DNA from: Sapria himalayana | Lineage: Eukaryota; Streptophyta; Magnoliopsida; Malpighiales; Rafflesiaceae | DNA: 64,000 nucleotides | NCBI GenBank assembly: GCA_029783825.1 | Contig: JAREIK010001716.1 | Coordinates: 881,196 to 945,195, forward strand | Reading direction: 5' to 3' | Shown: positions 35,600 to 47,089 of the stretch, piece by piece | Layout: each line of letters starts with the position of its first letter | Numbering within the stretch: the stretch's first letter is position 1 | The notes under the pieces: generated by a model | Told to the model about the DNA's origin: nothing | Databases searched by the model: none | Seen by the model: only the letters and a program-made list of their open reading frames with translations | Translations under genes and position numbers: made by a program

Positions 35600-36880
35600 C
35601 TTTGATACTAGTTGTTTGAATTAGCAAAAACATGTATCAAAAAGGGGACTTCCGTTAGAAAACAAGTCTCATGGGTATTTCACTTATGAGTTATTACAAG
35701 AGTGGAAAGAAAATAATACTCTGATAGCCTAGTGAATAGTGGAAAAGTTCACTACTCTGATTGAACACACTTTATTATATTATATAAAGTAAAATAGGCT
35801 ATGTTTAGCCTGATTGAGATTCAAGCCTCTTTTGTCTATCCAGCCTCACAATCACATCTCACTGACCTTGATTGCCATCACCCGAGTTTCAAAGCAGCAA
35901 AAGAGAGTGTCCGCCACTATATATGGGAACAACAAGAGGGTGTCCAAATTCAAAAGAATGAAGTTACTGCCCTAGACATAATGTTCACTATTATGCTATT
36001 AATAAGGTGACATGAAGAAGAAAGACCTAGTCTAGCTTAGTAGAAAGAAATTAGCCTTACCCAATCAATCCGACTCTGCCACTATGCAAGCTACTCTATA
36101 TGACCGGATGCTTTTAGTCCCTTCCTTGGACGAAGGGGTAAGGAAGAATGTACCTCAATAATTCTTGCTACTAACATGTAGTACAACATGTGGAGGTAAT
36201 CATACGTATGGTAAAATAAGATATAACATAGCTCTATGTCACTTACTAGATTCAAATACCAAGAAATTCTGTACCATCTAAATGATAATACTTTTACTTT
36301 AAAAAAAATTAGCCATTAGCATTAGCTTGGTTGCTCTAGCTGGTCCATTCATTATTGAGATTCTGGCCTAAAGAAAATAATAACATACTATGTTGATTTA
36401 TTGGTAATTTTGGATCTAACTGCTGATCAAACTTATAGTCTAGTGCTTTCATTTCCAAGAATCCTTGATTGGTTAGCATTCTTAGAGACAATAAGTGTCT
36501 TGTCATTAGGTTTTAATTTTGAATCAGCTTGCCCTTCAACTTTATTAAAAGAATGGAAAATCATAACTATAGTATTTGTATTAGATAAAGATGAGTTGGA
36601 GCTAATTCTAGTGTTCATGGAGAATCTATAAGCGAAAGGATATTGTAATAGTAATGACCATGGGGTATGCGGAAATTAAAATTTGAGTCGAACAAAATCA
36701 TCTTTGGTGGCTAGAGCTTGTATTTCATTATGTATGCTCGTGTCTTTCTTGGTTGGCTTGATTAACGAAAACAATAATTTTGAAATAGTCCAATCAGGTT
36801 TGCAAGTAATGAGTTGGAGCTAATTCTATCCAGGCTTTTGTCATCCTTCACTTGATTTGACATTGAAAGAAGCCCTAATA
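35600..36880. repeat. Duplicated block Q, unit 1 (unclassified)
   Basis: Recurs at 56060-57350 in the same orientation. Shared words include CTGATTGAGATTCAAGCCTC, TTTCAAAGCAGCAAAAGAGA/AGTAGCAAAAGAGAGTG, GTACAACATGTGGAGGTAAT and GCAAGTAATGAGTTGGAGCT. Open frames at 35801-36010 and 36401-36631 are not preserved in the other copy, which argues against coding. It has no transposon motif. Base composition is more even than the surroundings, so an organelle-derived origin is possible but unproven. Confidence 0.6.
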
Positions 36881-36904
36881 CAACTAGTTTTTACTTTTCA
36901 GCAA

Positions 36905-37915
36905 TTCAAGTGTGGATCTACAGGATACATGTTTTATATACATGTGCATACAAAACATATTTAAATGTGCATAAACATATATAAGTATGTGTTTAAAAGA
37001 TATATAAATATACATGTATAAAGTGTAAAAATCATTTATATGAATGTATAAACACAAGCACATATAAAACACAAACACTTATAGAGGTGTAAAACGGGCA
37101 ATGATGTGCCAACATGGCTCGATCTTTGCAAGCATAGCCATGCCACCATGTCGTGCCCATGTCGTGCCCATGCCTTGCCAGCCATGACATGGTGGCATGG
37201 CCGGATGCACATCCATGCCAGACTATGCAAATGGTGCATGCAAATGAGGCACGTGACCAATTGTTTTAAAAAAAATTAGACTATCCTAATGGGCAATCAA
37301 TCGAGCCGGTTTACCATGCCATCGATCTAGACACATGGGTCATGCCTAGCACGGCATGAGGCACAACTCATGTCGGCCCAGCATGGCACAAACCATGCCA
37401 TGGGGCGGCTTGGCTCAAAATGCGGCATTGTCCTGGACCGTGCCATGCCGAGCCAAGAAAGGCTGAACCAAGATGAGCCCATGTTGTGCCAAGGACCCCT
37501 GACTCATTTTACACCTCTAAGCATGTATATAACATATTAAATGTATAAAACACAAAAGCATGTATAAAAGTGTATAAAACAATATAAGCATGTATAAAAG
37601 TGATAAAGCATAAATAAGCATGTATAAAAGTGGATAAAACATATATAAGCATGTATAAAAGTGGATGAAACTTATATAAGCTGTATAAAAGTGTATACAT
37701 ATATTAACACGTATTAAAGTGTATAAACATATATTATGCATAAAAGTGTAAAAAACATATTGATATATAAAACATTGTATAAAACTTATTAGTGTATAAA
37801 AAGTGTACAAAATAGTGTATATAACATATATAATTGTATAAATATATAAGTGTGTATAAAATAAATACATATAGTGTATAAGCATATTGTAAAATACAAG
37901 TGTATATAAAACTCA
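36905..37915. repeat. TATAAAA-type AT satellite, unit 1, split by a small hAT
   Basis: Irregular tandem words of about 20-25 bp, CATGTATAAAAGTGTATAAAA and variants, many times over. The same array stands at 57355-57870 and a short one at 52180-52330. Minus-strand open frames here (for example 37517-37885) are tyrosine- and isoleucine-rich translations of the repeat, not genes. It is interrupted by the element at 37082-37519. Confidence 0.85.
37082..37519. mobile_element. Small non-autonomous hAT-like element in the satellite
   Basis: Starts TAGAGGTGTAAAACGGGC and ends with the inverted form TTTTACACCTCTA, 438 bp long, with CATGGC/GCCATG-rich interior. The duplicated satellite at about 57545-57560 lacks it and reads straight through (AACACCTATAAAACATATT), giving an empty site. 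The flanks ACACTTAT and GCATGTAT agree at 5 of 8 positions, consistent with a decayed 8-bp duplication. Confidence 0.85.
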
Positions 37916-37919
37916 TGGG

Positions 37920-38690
37920 GAATGGACGTTTGGACTATGATATATTCCAAATCATAAAATATCGATAATAACGATTGTGTACTAAAATAACGATAGTAAT
38001 AAATTGAACAACCCAAAAATAAAGAAACCTCAATACCACATATAAAAAAATCCAACTCAATAAAAATAAATTCAAAGTTATAGAACTTCTTAACAGGTAC
38101 TGGAAGTCCATAAAAACACATAATGCCCAAAATTTAATTTTACACTAAAATATTTTCTAGCATGTAAAAATCCTAGATATCTAAAATTTAATACGAATAC
38201 GTAAACTTATTTGTGGTGAATACTTTGGATTTCTTTTAGTGCTCTTATAATAGGTGATAACGTCGGTTCGTTAGATTTATGGCTCATAATCAATGACATG
38301 ATTGCATCTCAATTGATGAATTGAAGAAAAGATTATGTTCATAGCTTTTTAAATCATCAAACACTATCCAATCTATAATTTCTCATGGCAGCCAATCTAG
38401 AAGACCAAAACAAATAGTAACAAAAAAATGCATGCACCTTATTGTATCAACTGTATTTTTTTATTCATTTGGATGGAGACACTCTACTCCATTTGAGAGA
38501 GCACCATGTGGGCCTTCTTTACAAAAATGAGCACTTTCCTATTTTCACAAAATTTTAAATGTTATTTATTTTTTTAATTATAATGTGAAATTGTATTCCA
38601 CATTTTTTGTCAATGTACACCATGTTTAAAAAAATAAACAAAAGAGAAAAGAGATCAATCTACTCAACTCTGATAGACCCAACAAAATTT
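37920..38690 (-). repeat. LTR-like block of copia-3, unit 1
   Basis: Recurs at 57875-58695. Read on the minus strand it begins TGTTGGGTCTATCAGAG right after a purine-rich GGGTAGAGGGAAAATT and the end of pol, as a 3' LTR should. Parts of its far end (ATTTACG-CAAAAGCACAAAAT) resemble 49030-49090 and 63570-63620, which lie just beyond gag and so could be the opposite LTR. Confidence 0.5.
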
Positions 38691-40075
38691 TCCCTCTACC
38701 CTAGGCTGGGAGACTCATACTAGCACGTTACTTAAAAAAGTTAAACTTTTTTGTTGATAACAATTTCATGAACGTATCAATGATATTTTTGTTCGTGGAT
38801 ACTTGTTAAGTTCAATGACTTTTCATCTGATATATTTCGTATTCAATGATACTGCACATTAATATCCTTTGACCCTACTATGAAAGGTTGATTTTTAGAG
38901 AGAGATATAACAATATGACTATCACAACATACAATTTATTCATTCTATCATACATCCAGGTATGTAACTTGGATTATCAAGATATAGCACCCCCTCCACT
39001 CCAAAGGTTAATTGATACTTGAGGTAGATCAATGTGAAACTAAATCATTGAATATATCAAAATCTATGTATCCAAGAAGAATGAGTTTTAACCCGCATCA
39101 AAGATAAAGATAAGAGAAAAGTACTTCATAAATACCCTAGGATAGATTTTACTACACTACTAGTGATATCTACTATAGTGTGAGAAAAAAATGAATGACA
39201 ACATGGACAATATGTGCTATATTTGATCTAGTGAAAAATATGACATATATAAGACTACCAACTACTGAGGCATAGGGGGACACAACTCATGTCACTCATT
39301 TTACCATTAGTCTTGGGACTATGCTAGAAATTCAGATTACAATATTTAGCTAAGGAAGTTAACACCAACTTAGTCTTTTTCATAAAAATCTCTCATAAAT
39401 TTTATCAATATGTCATTATTGAGATAATCGAATATCCCTAAAGCTCTATCCCAAAATACCTTCATCCTTAAAATTTGCTTGACTATGAAAAGTCTTTCAT
39501 AAATGCACTTTTTTCAGCTCCTCCTTAAGTCAATCAACTTGTGCTGTATTATGGTCGATGATCAATATGTCATGTACATATATAAAAAGTATAAGTCTAT
39601 CATCACCTGACTGATAAGTGTTGTCTGATAGATACATAATGGATACAAGATATGTGTTGAAAGTCATTGTGCATCTTTGAATAAATAAAATTTTTCATAC
39701 CATTGAATATGTGCTTGTTTAAGTTTGTACAAATTCTTATTTAGTTAATAAACAAGACCTTACTTCCCTTCTACAATGAATCCCTCAAGCTAATCCACGT
39801 AAAGAGATTAGTTAGGTCACCATGAAGAAATATTATCTTCACATCAAGTTAATTAATTTCTAAGTTTAAAACTATAACTAAACTTAGAACTACTAAATAG
39901 AAGAAATCTTGCTACTACAGAAAATATCTCATTAAAATTTGATTCATTTTTTACTATAACCATATAACAACTAACCCGAATATTGTATCTCATCTAAGAG
40001 TCATTATCACTGAGTTTTATTCTAAAGAGCTACCTCATTTGAAAATTTGCTTACTTTTGGTAAGGGAACTTGATC
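38691..40075 (-). pseudogene. Copia-3 RT and RNase H remnant, unit 1
   Basis: Minus-strand reading in mixed frames: KLINFDVKTIFLHGD-like text near 39840, a degraded SLYGLKQ zone, LFIYVHDILIIDHNTAQVD near 39590 (YVDD now YVHD), SFRDIRLSQ, CPPMPQ-LVV near 39270 in place of the usual C-V-P-Y-A-x-V-V-G-S, and a tail with TNKNIIDTFMKLLSTKKF near 38760 before the LTR-like block. It recurs at 58696-59935. There are many stops. In unit order, integrase and protease are absent and the hAT of copy B stands in their place. Confidence 0.75.
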
Positions 40076-40158
40076 ATAATATTGCCTAGCCCAAAGGCAT
40101 AGTCCTAGTGGCATGACCCGGCCACTGTGCCCCAGAACTCAAGCTGGGTTACTTGGTT

Positions 40159-43100
40159 TCAGGTGTCAGGCTCGCATGATGCATGACCCATCAGCCCACC
40201 ATTACATTTGGCCATGTAAGCCAAATGTAATGGGCCACCCATCGGCCACCTGACAGGGCGTCGTGCCCCTGTCAGGTTATAGACCGATGAGGTGGATTTA
40301 TAAAAAAAGAATTTGGCCATGTAAGCTGGATCATGCTTACGTGTCCAATTGCAATGCATTGACCATGTAAGTCAGCCACGCATTATATTTATCTCATAAT
40401 GAGCTTCAAATATGGACAATGATAGGCCAAACCTCTCACTATTCATGCCGACCCATCCACTATAATAAAAAAATAAATTTAAGTGTAGGATTACAATTGA
40501 TGTTAGATTGATTCATATGGCTACTATGACTATAATTCTATTACTATCATGATTCATGCTATTTTAAAATAAAAAAATAATAAAATTAAAAAAAATAGTA
40601 TTTAATTAAATTGAAATTTTATTTTCTTTATAAATAGAGAAGAAGAAAATTAGATATTATTCTCAATATCTTCTGCCAGTCTCTCTCTCTGATCTCTAGT
40701 TTCTCTTACTTCCGAGTTTGGACTTTCTATGTAGTTTCATTTATTATTTCATTTTGTAATATAAATATTAGATATACATATACTATGCTATTTTTTTTCT
40801 CAATTTACATTTAATGCATATGTATAAGGGATAGATGGTTCATGGTGGTGTGGGTTGTGACTATCAACTTGTTGCAAAACTACAACTGCTTGCTTGTTTG
40901 GAATTTATAACTAAGTTGTTTGTAGTAAGATACTAATTTTTTTATTTTTATTTTGTTATGGTGCTACATTAGAATTTTTTTTTTAATTTCAAATTTTATT
41001 TAAATAATATAAATAATTAAAAAAATGTTACATATTGAATTTAACAAAAATGAGTATCAAATTGGCATATACATAGATAATAATGATAACCCTACAGATA
41101 GATTAGAGGTAAAAACTATCCTTTCTCGACAGGCCTTGACCCAAATCCATATGATACTTAAAAAATGAAAAATTAGGCAAACATTAGTAGAACTGACACA
41201 CTTTAAAATAATAAAAACTAAAAACTCTAGAGGTATCGATGAAGAATTAGTATAACATATATATTATAAAAAATATATTGATGAAGGAGTACGTATGGGA
41301 TTAGGCACATAAAGAAATATGTCAATTAATACACCAAAAAATATTGTACATTTGATTTCAGACAAACCCAACTTAGTGGTATGGTCTTTCAAGCCGAATC
41401 TAATTCAATTTTGTTGACTCCCTTTATATATCACAATGATGCTAGGAGGAAAAGTATGAAAAAATTAATTACTATCATGAATCTTCCAATTAGATTTTCG
41501 TAGGATCCTAGGATAGTTAATATTGTGCAAACCTATTTCCAGCCTACTTATCATAAGATTCTTAGGTCTACTTATAAGAATGACATAATAAAATTTTATA
41601 AATTAGAAAAATAATTAATAATTAAAGAATTTAGGAAATTTAATAGAGTAGTTTCTGTGACATCTGATATATGGACTAGTAATGATGATACATTCTTTTT
41701 TATACCTCACTACTCACTATGTAAAGTCTAAATGAAAATTTTATAAAAAAATTCAGGATTTGTTGAGATTCTATATCCTCTTAATACTTCTACCATATAT
41801 GAGTGTATGCTACAAATATTTAAGGAATATGATATTTAAAATAAAATTTTTATTATAACTTTCAAAAATTCTTCTAATAATGGAGTAGTTATTTGTATGT
41901 TTCTTATGACTTTTATATTAGAGATAGAATATTATGTGAAATATTTCATGTTGGATATATATGTCATGTGATTAACCTCATAGTACATGTATAAATAAAA
42001 ATTATTTCTCCTACTCTAGAAAAGAAATTCACTATATTTCCTTTGGATACCTAATATTCAATAGGAGTTTAGCATCCTATGTTTTCCTATGGGGCTTAAA
42101 AATAAAAAATTCTAAATGGATGTGCAATTCCATTAGAATTACACATACTTGATGTTAGATTCATGTGTTGGCTACCAACACATGATATCCAAATTTAACT
42201 ATATCAATAGTAAGAGTCGTGATCTTATTTTTGATGATTCTAATTGGAATATAGGAATTTTATTTATTAAAATTTTAAAGATTTTCAATGATATAATGAA
42301 CATGTGTTCATTTGCGTACAATCTCATCACTTACAATGCACTAAGGAGCAAATGCAATATTAGTAGCATGTTTAGTAAGTATAGAGGTCATCCTGTATTT
42401 AGTACCAAGACTGTTAATATGAAAACCAAATATTTAAAATATTAGTCTTTTATTCCAACTTTATATTGTTTGACTATCTGTATGTATCCTAGGATTAAGG
42501 TAAAAGGGATAAAAAAATATTTTGATATACATATCCATGCGTATGAACTAGGTACACCAACCTGAAAGATTTATTCATGAAAAATTAGTTGACTTATCTT
42601 CATATTACAACACTAGGTATAGTGGTTGAAGCTATGTTCTGAGTACGAACATGGACATCATATTACAATTGATCATAGATGATTTTTGATTCATGTCATA
42701 CTTATGATGTGCTACAATACTATTGGTTGTTTATGTTTTTCATTTTATTTTCTATTTTAATTTATGCACTTTTATAATTTTTCTATCAATGACTTATATA
42801 AGATGAATGTAATATATATTATATTGGATATTATATTGGAATGCACTTAGCTATTATTCTTTTTTCTCAATTTAAATTTTGATATTTTTTTATTTGATTT
42901 ACTCATTAATCTTTTAAATTAAATAAAATTAAGATTACAAAAATTATATTAGGTCTTACTCTTAGGCACTTACATCTTAGGATTCAAGATTATGACTTAA
43001 AAAAGACCACTTTGTGTTGCCCGAACCCAAACTGACCCAAATCAACCCAAACAAGCATGGTCTACTCTAGGCTAAACATGGTACGACATTGCTCTGTACT

Positions 43101-43190
43101 ATGTGGGCCAACCATGCTTTGCCAAGCCATCCGACTGGTTCATGTGGCATGTCCAACATGGCATGGTGGCATAGCCGTGCCAACACTTAG
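40159..43190 (+). mobile_element. hAT transposon, family 1, copy B
   Basis: About 3.03 kb. Left end near AGGTGTCAGGCTCGCATG, right end TGCCAACACTTAG, both decayed forms of the family terminus. The outer zones are GC-richer, with two hairpins at 40205-40227 and 40249-40276 and GGCATGGTGGC words at the right. The middle holds the transposase remnant. It stands between a copia-3 RT remnant and a copia-3 gag remnant, as do copies C and D. Confidence 0.7.
41025..42640 (+). pseudogene. hAT family 1 transposase remnant (copy B)
   Basis: The likely original start is the ATG at 41025 (EFNKNEYQIG), equivalent to 60491 in copy C. Then come an acidic N-terminus DNNDNPTDR, a degraded BED zone near 41270-41340, VTSDIWTSNDD near 41670 with the catalytic-region aspartate and tryptophan intact, CHVINLIVH near 41960, and the frame at 42149-42445 with DSNWNIGILFIKILKIFNDI, typical of the middle of plant hAT transposases, followed by MKTKYLKYW-like text. 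Stops and frameshifts separate the pieces. Copies A and C share the order. Confidence 0.8.
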
Positions 43191-43199
43191 GTCAATCTC

Positions 43200-44006
43200 C
43201 TCTTGTGTAATATTATTATAATTTTTTCTAAGAATATTAGTCTTTATTCATGTGTCCTATCTAATTATAGTGATAACAATTGACTATTTTAAGTTGTAAT
43301 TTTTCTAAAAAATGAGTTCTTATGTCAGGCTATGTCTCCCATAGTGCTCATACTATGAATCTCATAAATGAGAATACCATAAGAAGCTTCTCTCATTCTC
43401 CTTGCTTATTTGAACATAAATTTTATGAGACATGTATTAATATAACACTTCCTGATGATGATAAGCTCAAAGAAACATTAAGTTATCTTGTATGTCTGGA
43501 ATTAAGATCAATATTAGTTAAGCTAATTAATAGATCATTTTCTAGGTATACTTTCATGGATAAAAGTGGAATCACCAACCCTTAAAAGAAGTAATATGCA
43601 CTGCCATTATAATACCATTTTGAACTTTAGTTTAACTAGATATCTAATGATCAATAATTTTTCTTCTAAACGTATTCATTCAAACATAAATTCTAGTTTC
43701 TTTTATAACTTTTCAACCTTCATTTCATTGACAATATATTGATAAATTTTACTATTTATCCATTGTCAATTTGTAAACTTGAAGTCCAAGTATTCTCATT
43801 ATTCTTCATTAATCCCAATCAACTTAATTATCATATATAATGATCATCTTTGATAATAATAAATGATGTGAACCAAAATAACCAATACAAATAAAAAGGT
43901 CCTAAAATTGAGTCATTGTATATATATCTAAATAATTAAATACCAATATAACTATGACACGTAAACCACATAATATCTCAGCAACAGAAGAATTTCCAGC
44001 ATGGAA
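43200..44006 (-). pseudogene. Copia-3 gag remnant, unit 2
   Basis: Colinear with 34600-35560 and 62740-63540. It is cut on the right by the insertion of copia-2, whose target duplication ATTTG lies at 44007-44011; the duplicated block resumes at 48988 (CATACCACTTGTTG against CATTCCACTTCTTG in unit 1 at about 35570). No usable frame remains on the minus strand; the plus frame 43322-43585 is chance. Confidence 0.65.
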
Positions 44007-44011
44007 ATTTG

Positions 44012-44319
44012 TGTTGACGGGTTCGTTTAAGTTGAGCGGGCTTAGAGTAAAAAGACTACTAAGCCCTTAATGAGCGTTTATTGATTTATTGCTGTAAAGT
44101 TTTTTTTTTATTTCTTTTATTTCAATTATTATAAGTGATATAAAAACTTCTCATTTTTCTTGACCTAGTCTGCCAAACATATTTTTGATTGATAATTGGT
44201 TCCTACTGTTGCGCGACTTTTCTTCTTCCTCTCTTCTTTTCTACTCATCTTCTCTGTTCTGTGCTTATAGTTCTTAAGAATTCCTTGTTTTAACAAGGAA
44301 TTGTTGTTCTAAAACAACA
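44012..44319 (+). repeat. 5' LTR of copia-2
   Basis: 308 bp, TGTTGACGGGTTCG to CTAAAACAACA. It includes an inverted TTGTTTTAACAAGGAATTG zone near its end and a pyrimidine-rich TTCTTCTTCC stretch that may mark the transcript start. Confidence 0.95.
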
Positions 44320-44322
44320 TTC

Positions 44323-44335
44323 TGGTATCAGAGCC
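44323..44335 (+). other. Primer binding site of copia-2
   Basis: TGGTATCAGAGCC, three bases after the 5' LTR, complementary to the plant initiator tRNA-Met 3' end. Confidence 0.92.
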
Positions 44336-44560
44336 TCGATTCCTAACTGAGATTGAGATTATTTTTGAATATTATTCAAATCTAATTTCTCCAGATTAGG
44401 CGTTCTCTGAACAACCTAATTATTTTCACAAATTTCTTAAGATCCAGCATAGATCTGACCAGATCTACTAAGATCTAAAGGTTTTGTGGTTTTTAAAACC
44501 TATTTTTTACAAAACCCTAACATTCTGTTCAAATTTTTCAAGTTGTTCTTTAAAATTATT

Positions 44561-45540
44561 ATGTTTTCAAAAGCTCAAAACTCATCAAACTCAGGTTCGA
44601 TTCCTATTCCCTTGTTTGATGGTGAAAATTTTGATTACTGGCTTGATAAAATGCGAACATTATTTATCTCCCAAGATATATGGGAAATTATGGTTTCTGG
44701 ATATGTAGAAGCTCCAAATTTCTCTATTCTGGAAGGTAAAGATTTGTTACAAGAGAAGGAATTACGAAAATTAAATGCCAAAGCATTACTTTTCATCCAA
44801 CATGGTGTAAGTAATGCAATATTTCCCCGATAGCTTGGTTGTACTCAAGCCAAGGAGGCTTGGGACCTCCTAATCGAGGAATACCAAGGAGATAAGAAGG
44901 CTCGAGGAGCTCTTCTCACTCATTGAGAAAAGATTTCGAGAATCTGAGTATGAAAAACTCAGATTCTCTTACTGAGTTTTCAACTCAGTTCCTTGATATA
45001 GTTAATCAACTTAAGATTCATGGAGAAGACATCTCTGAGACTCGATTAGTTGAGAAATTACTAATCTGTATGCCTGATAAATATGATGCCATTGTGGCAG
45101 TGATAGAGGAAACCAAGGATTTATCAAAGCTGTCAATCCAGCAAGTTCTGAGTTCATTAAAATCATACGAAAACCAATTATTGAAGAGGGTAGAAAGTTC
45201 TGGAGAAACTGCAATACAGTCAAGATGGGAAGAAAATTCCAACAAGACCGAAAATCAATCCAGAGACATGAGGAGTAAGAGAAGCAGTCAAAGGTATGAG
45301 TTTAAAAATAAAAACAAAATAAAATTAAAACAGGCTCTTCTTCTACTCTCTATAATGACTCACCTAAAGACCAATCTGTCTCTTGCAATATATGCAAGAG
45401 ACTAAACCAAACTGCGACTGAGTGTTGGTTTCGAAAACAGAATCAATGCCAAAATTGTAAAAGGTTTGGGCATAATTCGAAGAACTATAAAAGCATCTCC
45501 AAACAGAATACTGGTTTTACAGAGCGAGTAGCCTCTGTAG
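44561..45540 (+). pseudogene. Copia-2 gag remnant with CCHC knuckle
   Basis: The ATG at 44561 (FSKAQNSSNSG) is the likely gag start; the longer frame from 44486 only reads through the leader. UBN2 landmarks: PLFDGENFDYWLDKMRTLF, then a TAG stop at 44831, AKEAWDLLIEEY, a frameshift near 44920, DFENLSMKNSDSLTEFSTQF, LLICMPDKYDAIVAVIEE. After another frameshift near 45340 comes a cysteine-rich CNICKRLNQTATECWF and CQNCKRFGHNSKNY (the last knuckle cysteine is tyrosine). Gag coats the RNA in the particle; this copy cannot. Confidence 0.9.
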
Positions 45541-45584
45541 AACATCTTTTATGTAAATGATACAGAAAATATACCTTCAATAAA

Positions 45585-46800
45585 TACCTGGTTTCTGGAC
45601 AATGGTTGCTCAACCACATGTCTGGAAATAAAGAAATATTTGTGGATTTACTTCCAGTGGTAAATTCACAAGTCAAACTGGGCAATGGTGAATTAGTTCA
45701 GGCGCAAGCCAAGGGCAGAGTGGCAGTACCCACCTACTCTGGAATAAAATTCATAAAAGATGTACTTCTGGTTCCTTCCTCGGACCAGAATTTATTAAGT
45801 GTTGGCCAGTTAATTGAAAAGGGTTATAAACTCTCATTTGAGAATAATGTGTGTGATCATGGGAGTGATCAACCCTCATGGACAGTAAAGATGTCAAGTG
45901 GAAGAAGTTTTCCACTGACATTTGATGAGAAAAGAGATAGGGCATTATCTATGAATGTCCAATCTGTAGCTTCTCTCTGGCACAGAAGGTTTGTGCATTT
46001 AAATTATTAGACCTAAAAAACATTTTTCAAAATAATTTTGTAAAAGGAGTGCCTTCAAACCTTGTAATACCTACCTCTGTTTGTGAAGAGTGTTCACTGG
46101 GAAAACAAACCAGAAAGAGTTTTCCAAAGCACTCTGCCTGGAAAGCTTCCAAACCCTTAGAACTACTACATGCTGACATATGTGGTCCTATATCAATGAA
46201 ATCACTAGGTAACAGTAGTTACTTCTTACTGTTTATTGATGATTGCACAAGACACATATGGGTGTTCTTCTTGAAGCACAAGTTTGAGGCACTTGAATGC
46301 TTCAAGAAACTCCTATCACTTGTCGAAATACAATCTGGACTAAGTGTAAAAATACTTAGAACAGATAGAGGAGGTGAATTCCTCTCTCAAAAATTCACAA
46401 ATTTCTGTGAATTTAAAGGAATAGCTAGGCAGTTGACCACTGCCTACTCACCACAACAAAATGGAGTTGTTCAGAGAAAAAACAGAACTGTAATGGAAAT
46501 GGCCAGATCACTTCTAAATGAGAAAGGCTTACCAAAAACCTTTTGGGCAGAGGCAGTGAACACATCAGTGTATCTGCTTAATAGGTGCCCTACCAAGTAC
46601 TGGAAAACCTTACTCCAGTGCAAGCCTAGACTGGAAGGAAGCCTAATGTCAAACATTTAAGGGTATTCGGGAGTGTTTGTTACTCCCATATACCAAGTGC
46701 ACAAAGACCCAAACTAGACTCAAAGAATCTAAAGTGCATTTTAGTTGGATACAGTCTGAAATCCAAGGGTTACAGACTGTATTCACTAGAAACTAAGTCA
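45585..46800 (+). pseudogene. Copia-2 protease and integrase remnant
   Basis: The protease site reads WFLDNGCST, with the usual D-S-G changed to D-N-G, and a 1-bp loss shifts the frame straight after. The 45606-46010 frame continues to LLSVGQLIEKGYKL and SLWHRRFVHLN (pre-integrase). Integrase is in 46049-46660: CEECSLGKQTRKSF, LLHADICGPI (first D), LRTDRGGEF (second D), SPQQNGVVQRKNRT, where the catalytic glutamate is glutamine (46472-46474). A frameshift near 46595 is followed by KHLRVFGSVCYSHIPSAQ and CILVGYSLKSKGYRLYS. The ATGs at 45606 and 46049 are internal, not true starts. Confidence 0.92.
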
Positions 46801-47089
46801 TTTCTGGTGAGTAGAGACATTTTAATTGATGAAAATAGTAAGTGGGTTGAAAGTTTGAATGAAGCAAACTCTGGAACCAAAAATGGTTGCACAGAAGCTG
46901 CTACAACTAGCAATAAATTAATAAGCGCTCCAAGGTATGATTTCAGCTCACTCTCTGATTTTTCTTCTGAGTTTTCTTCTGATTCTTCTTCTGAATACGA
47001 TTCTGAATGCAAGTCTAAATCTTTTCTGAATATAGTTATAGTTCCTCACCTAATTCTGAATCTGTGACTGAACCAAATAAAATAACTCC

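Noticed and set aside
37036..38130. Minus-strand frames rich in Y, I, F and L that look like membrane proteins
   Set aside because: They are translations of the TATAAAA satellite; similar frames occur in every satellite copy and none has a stable sequence.
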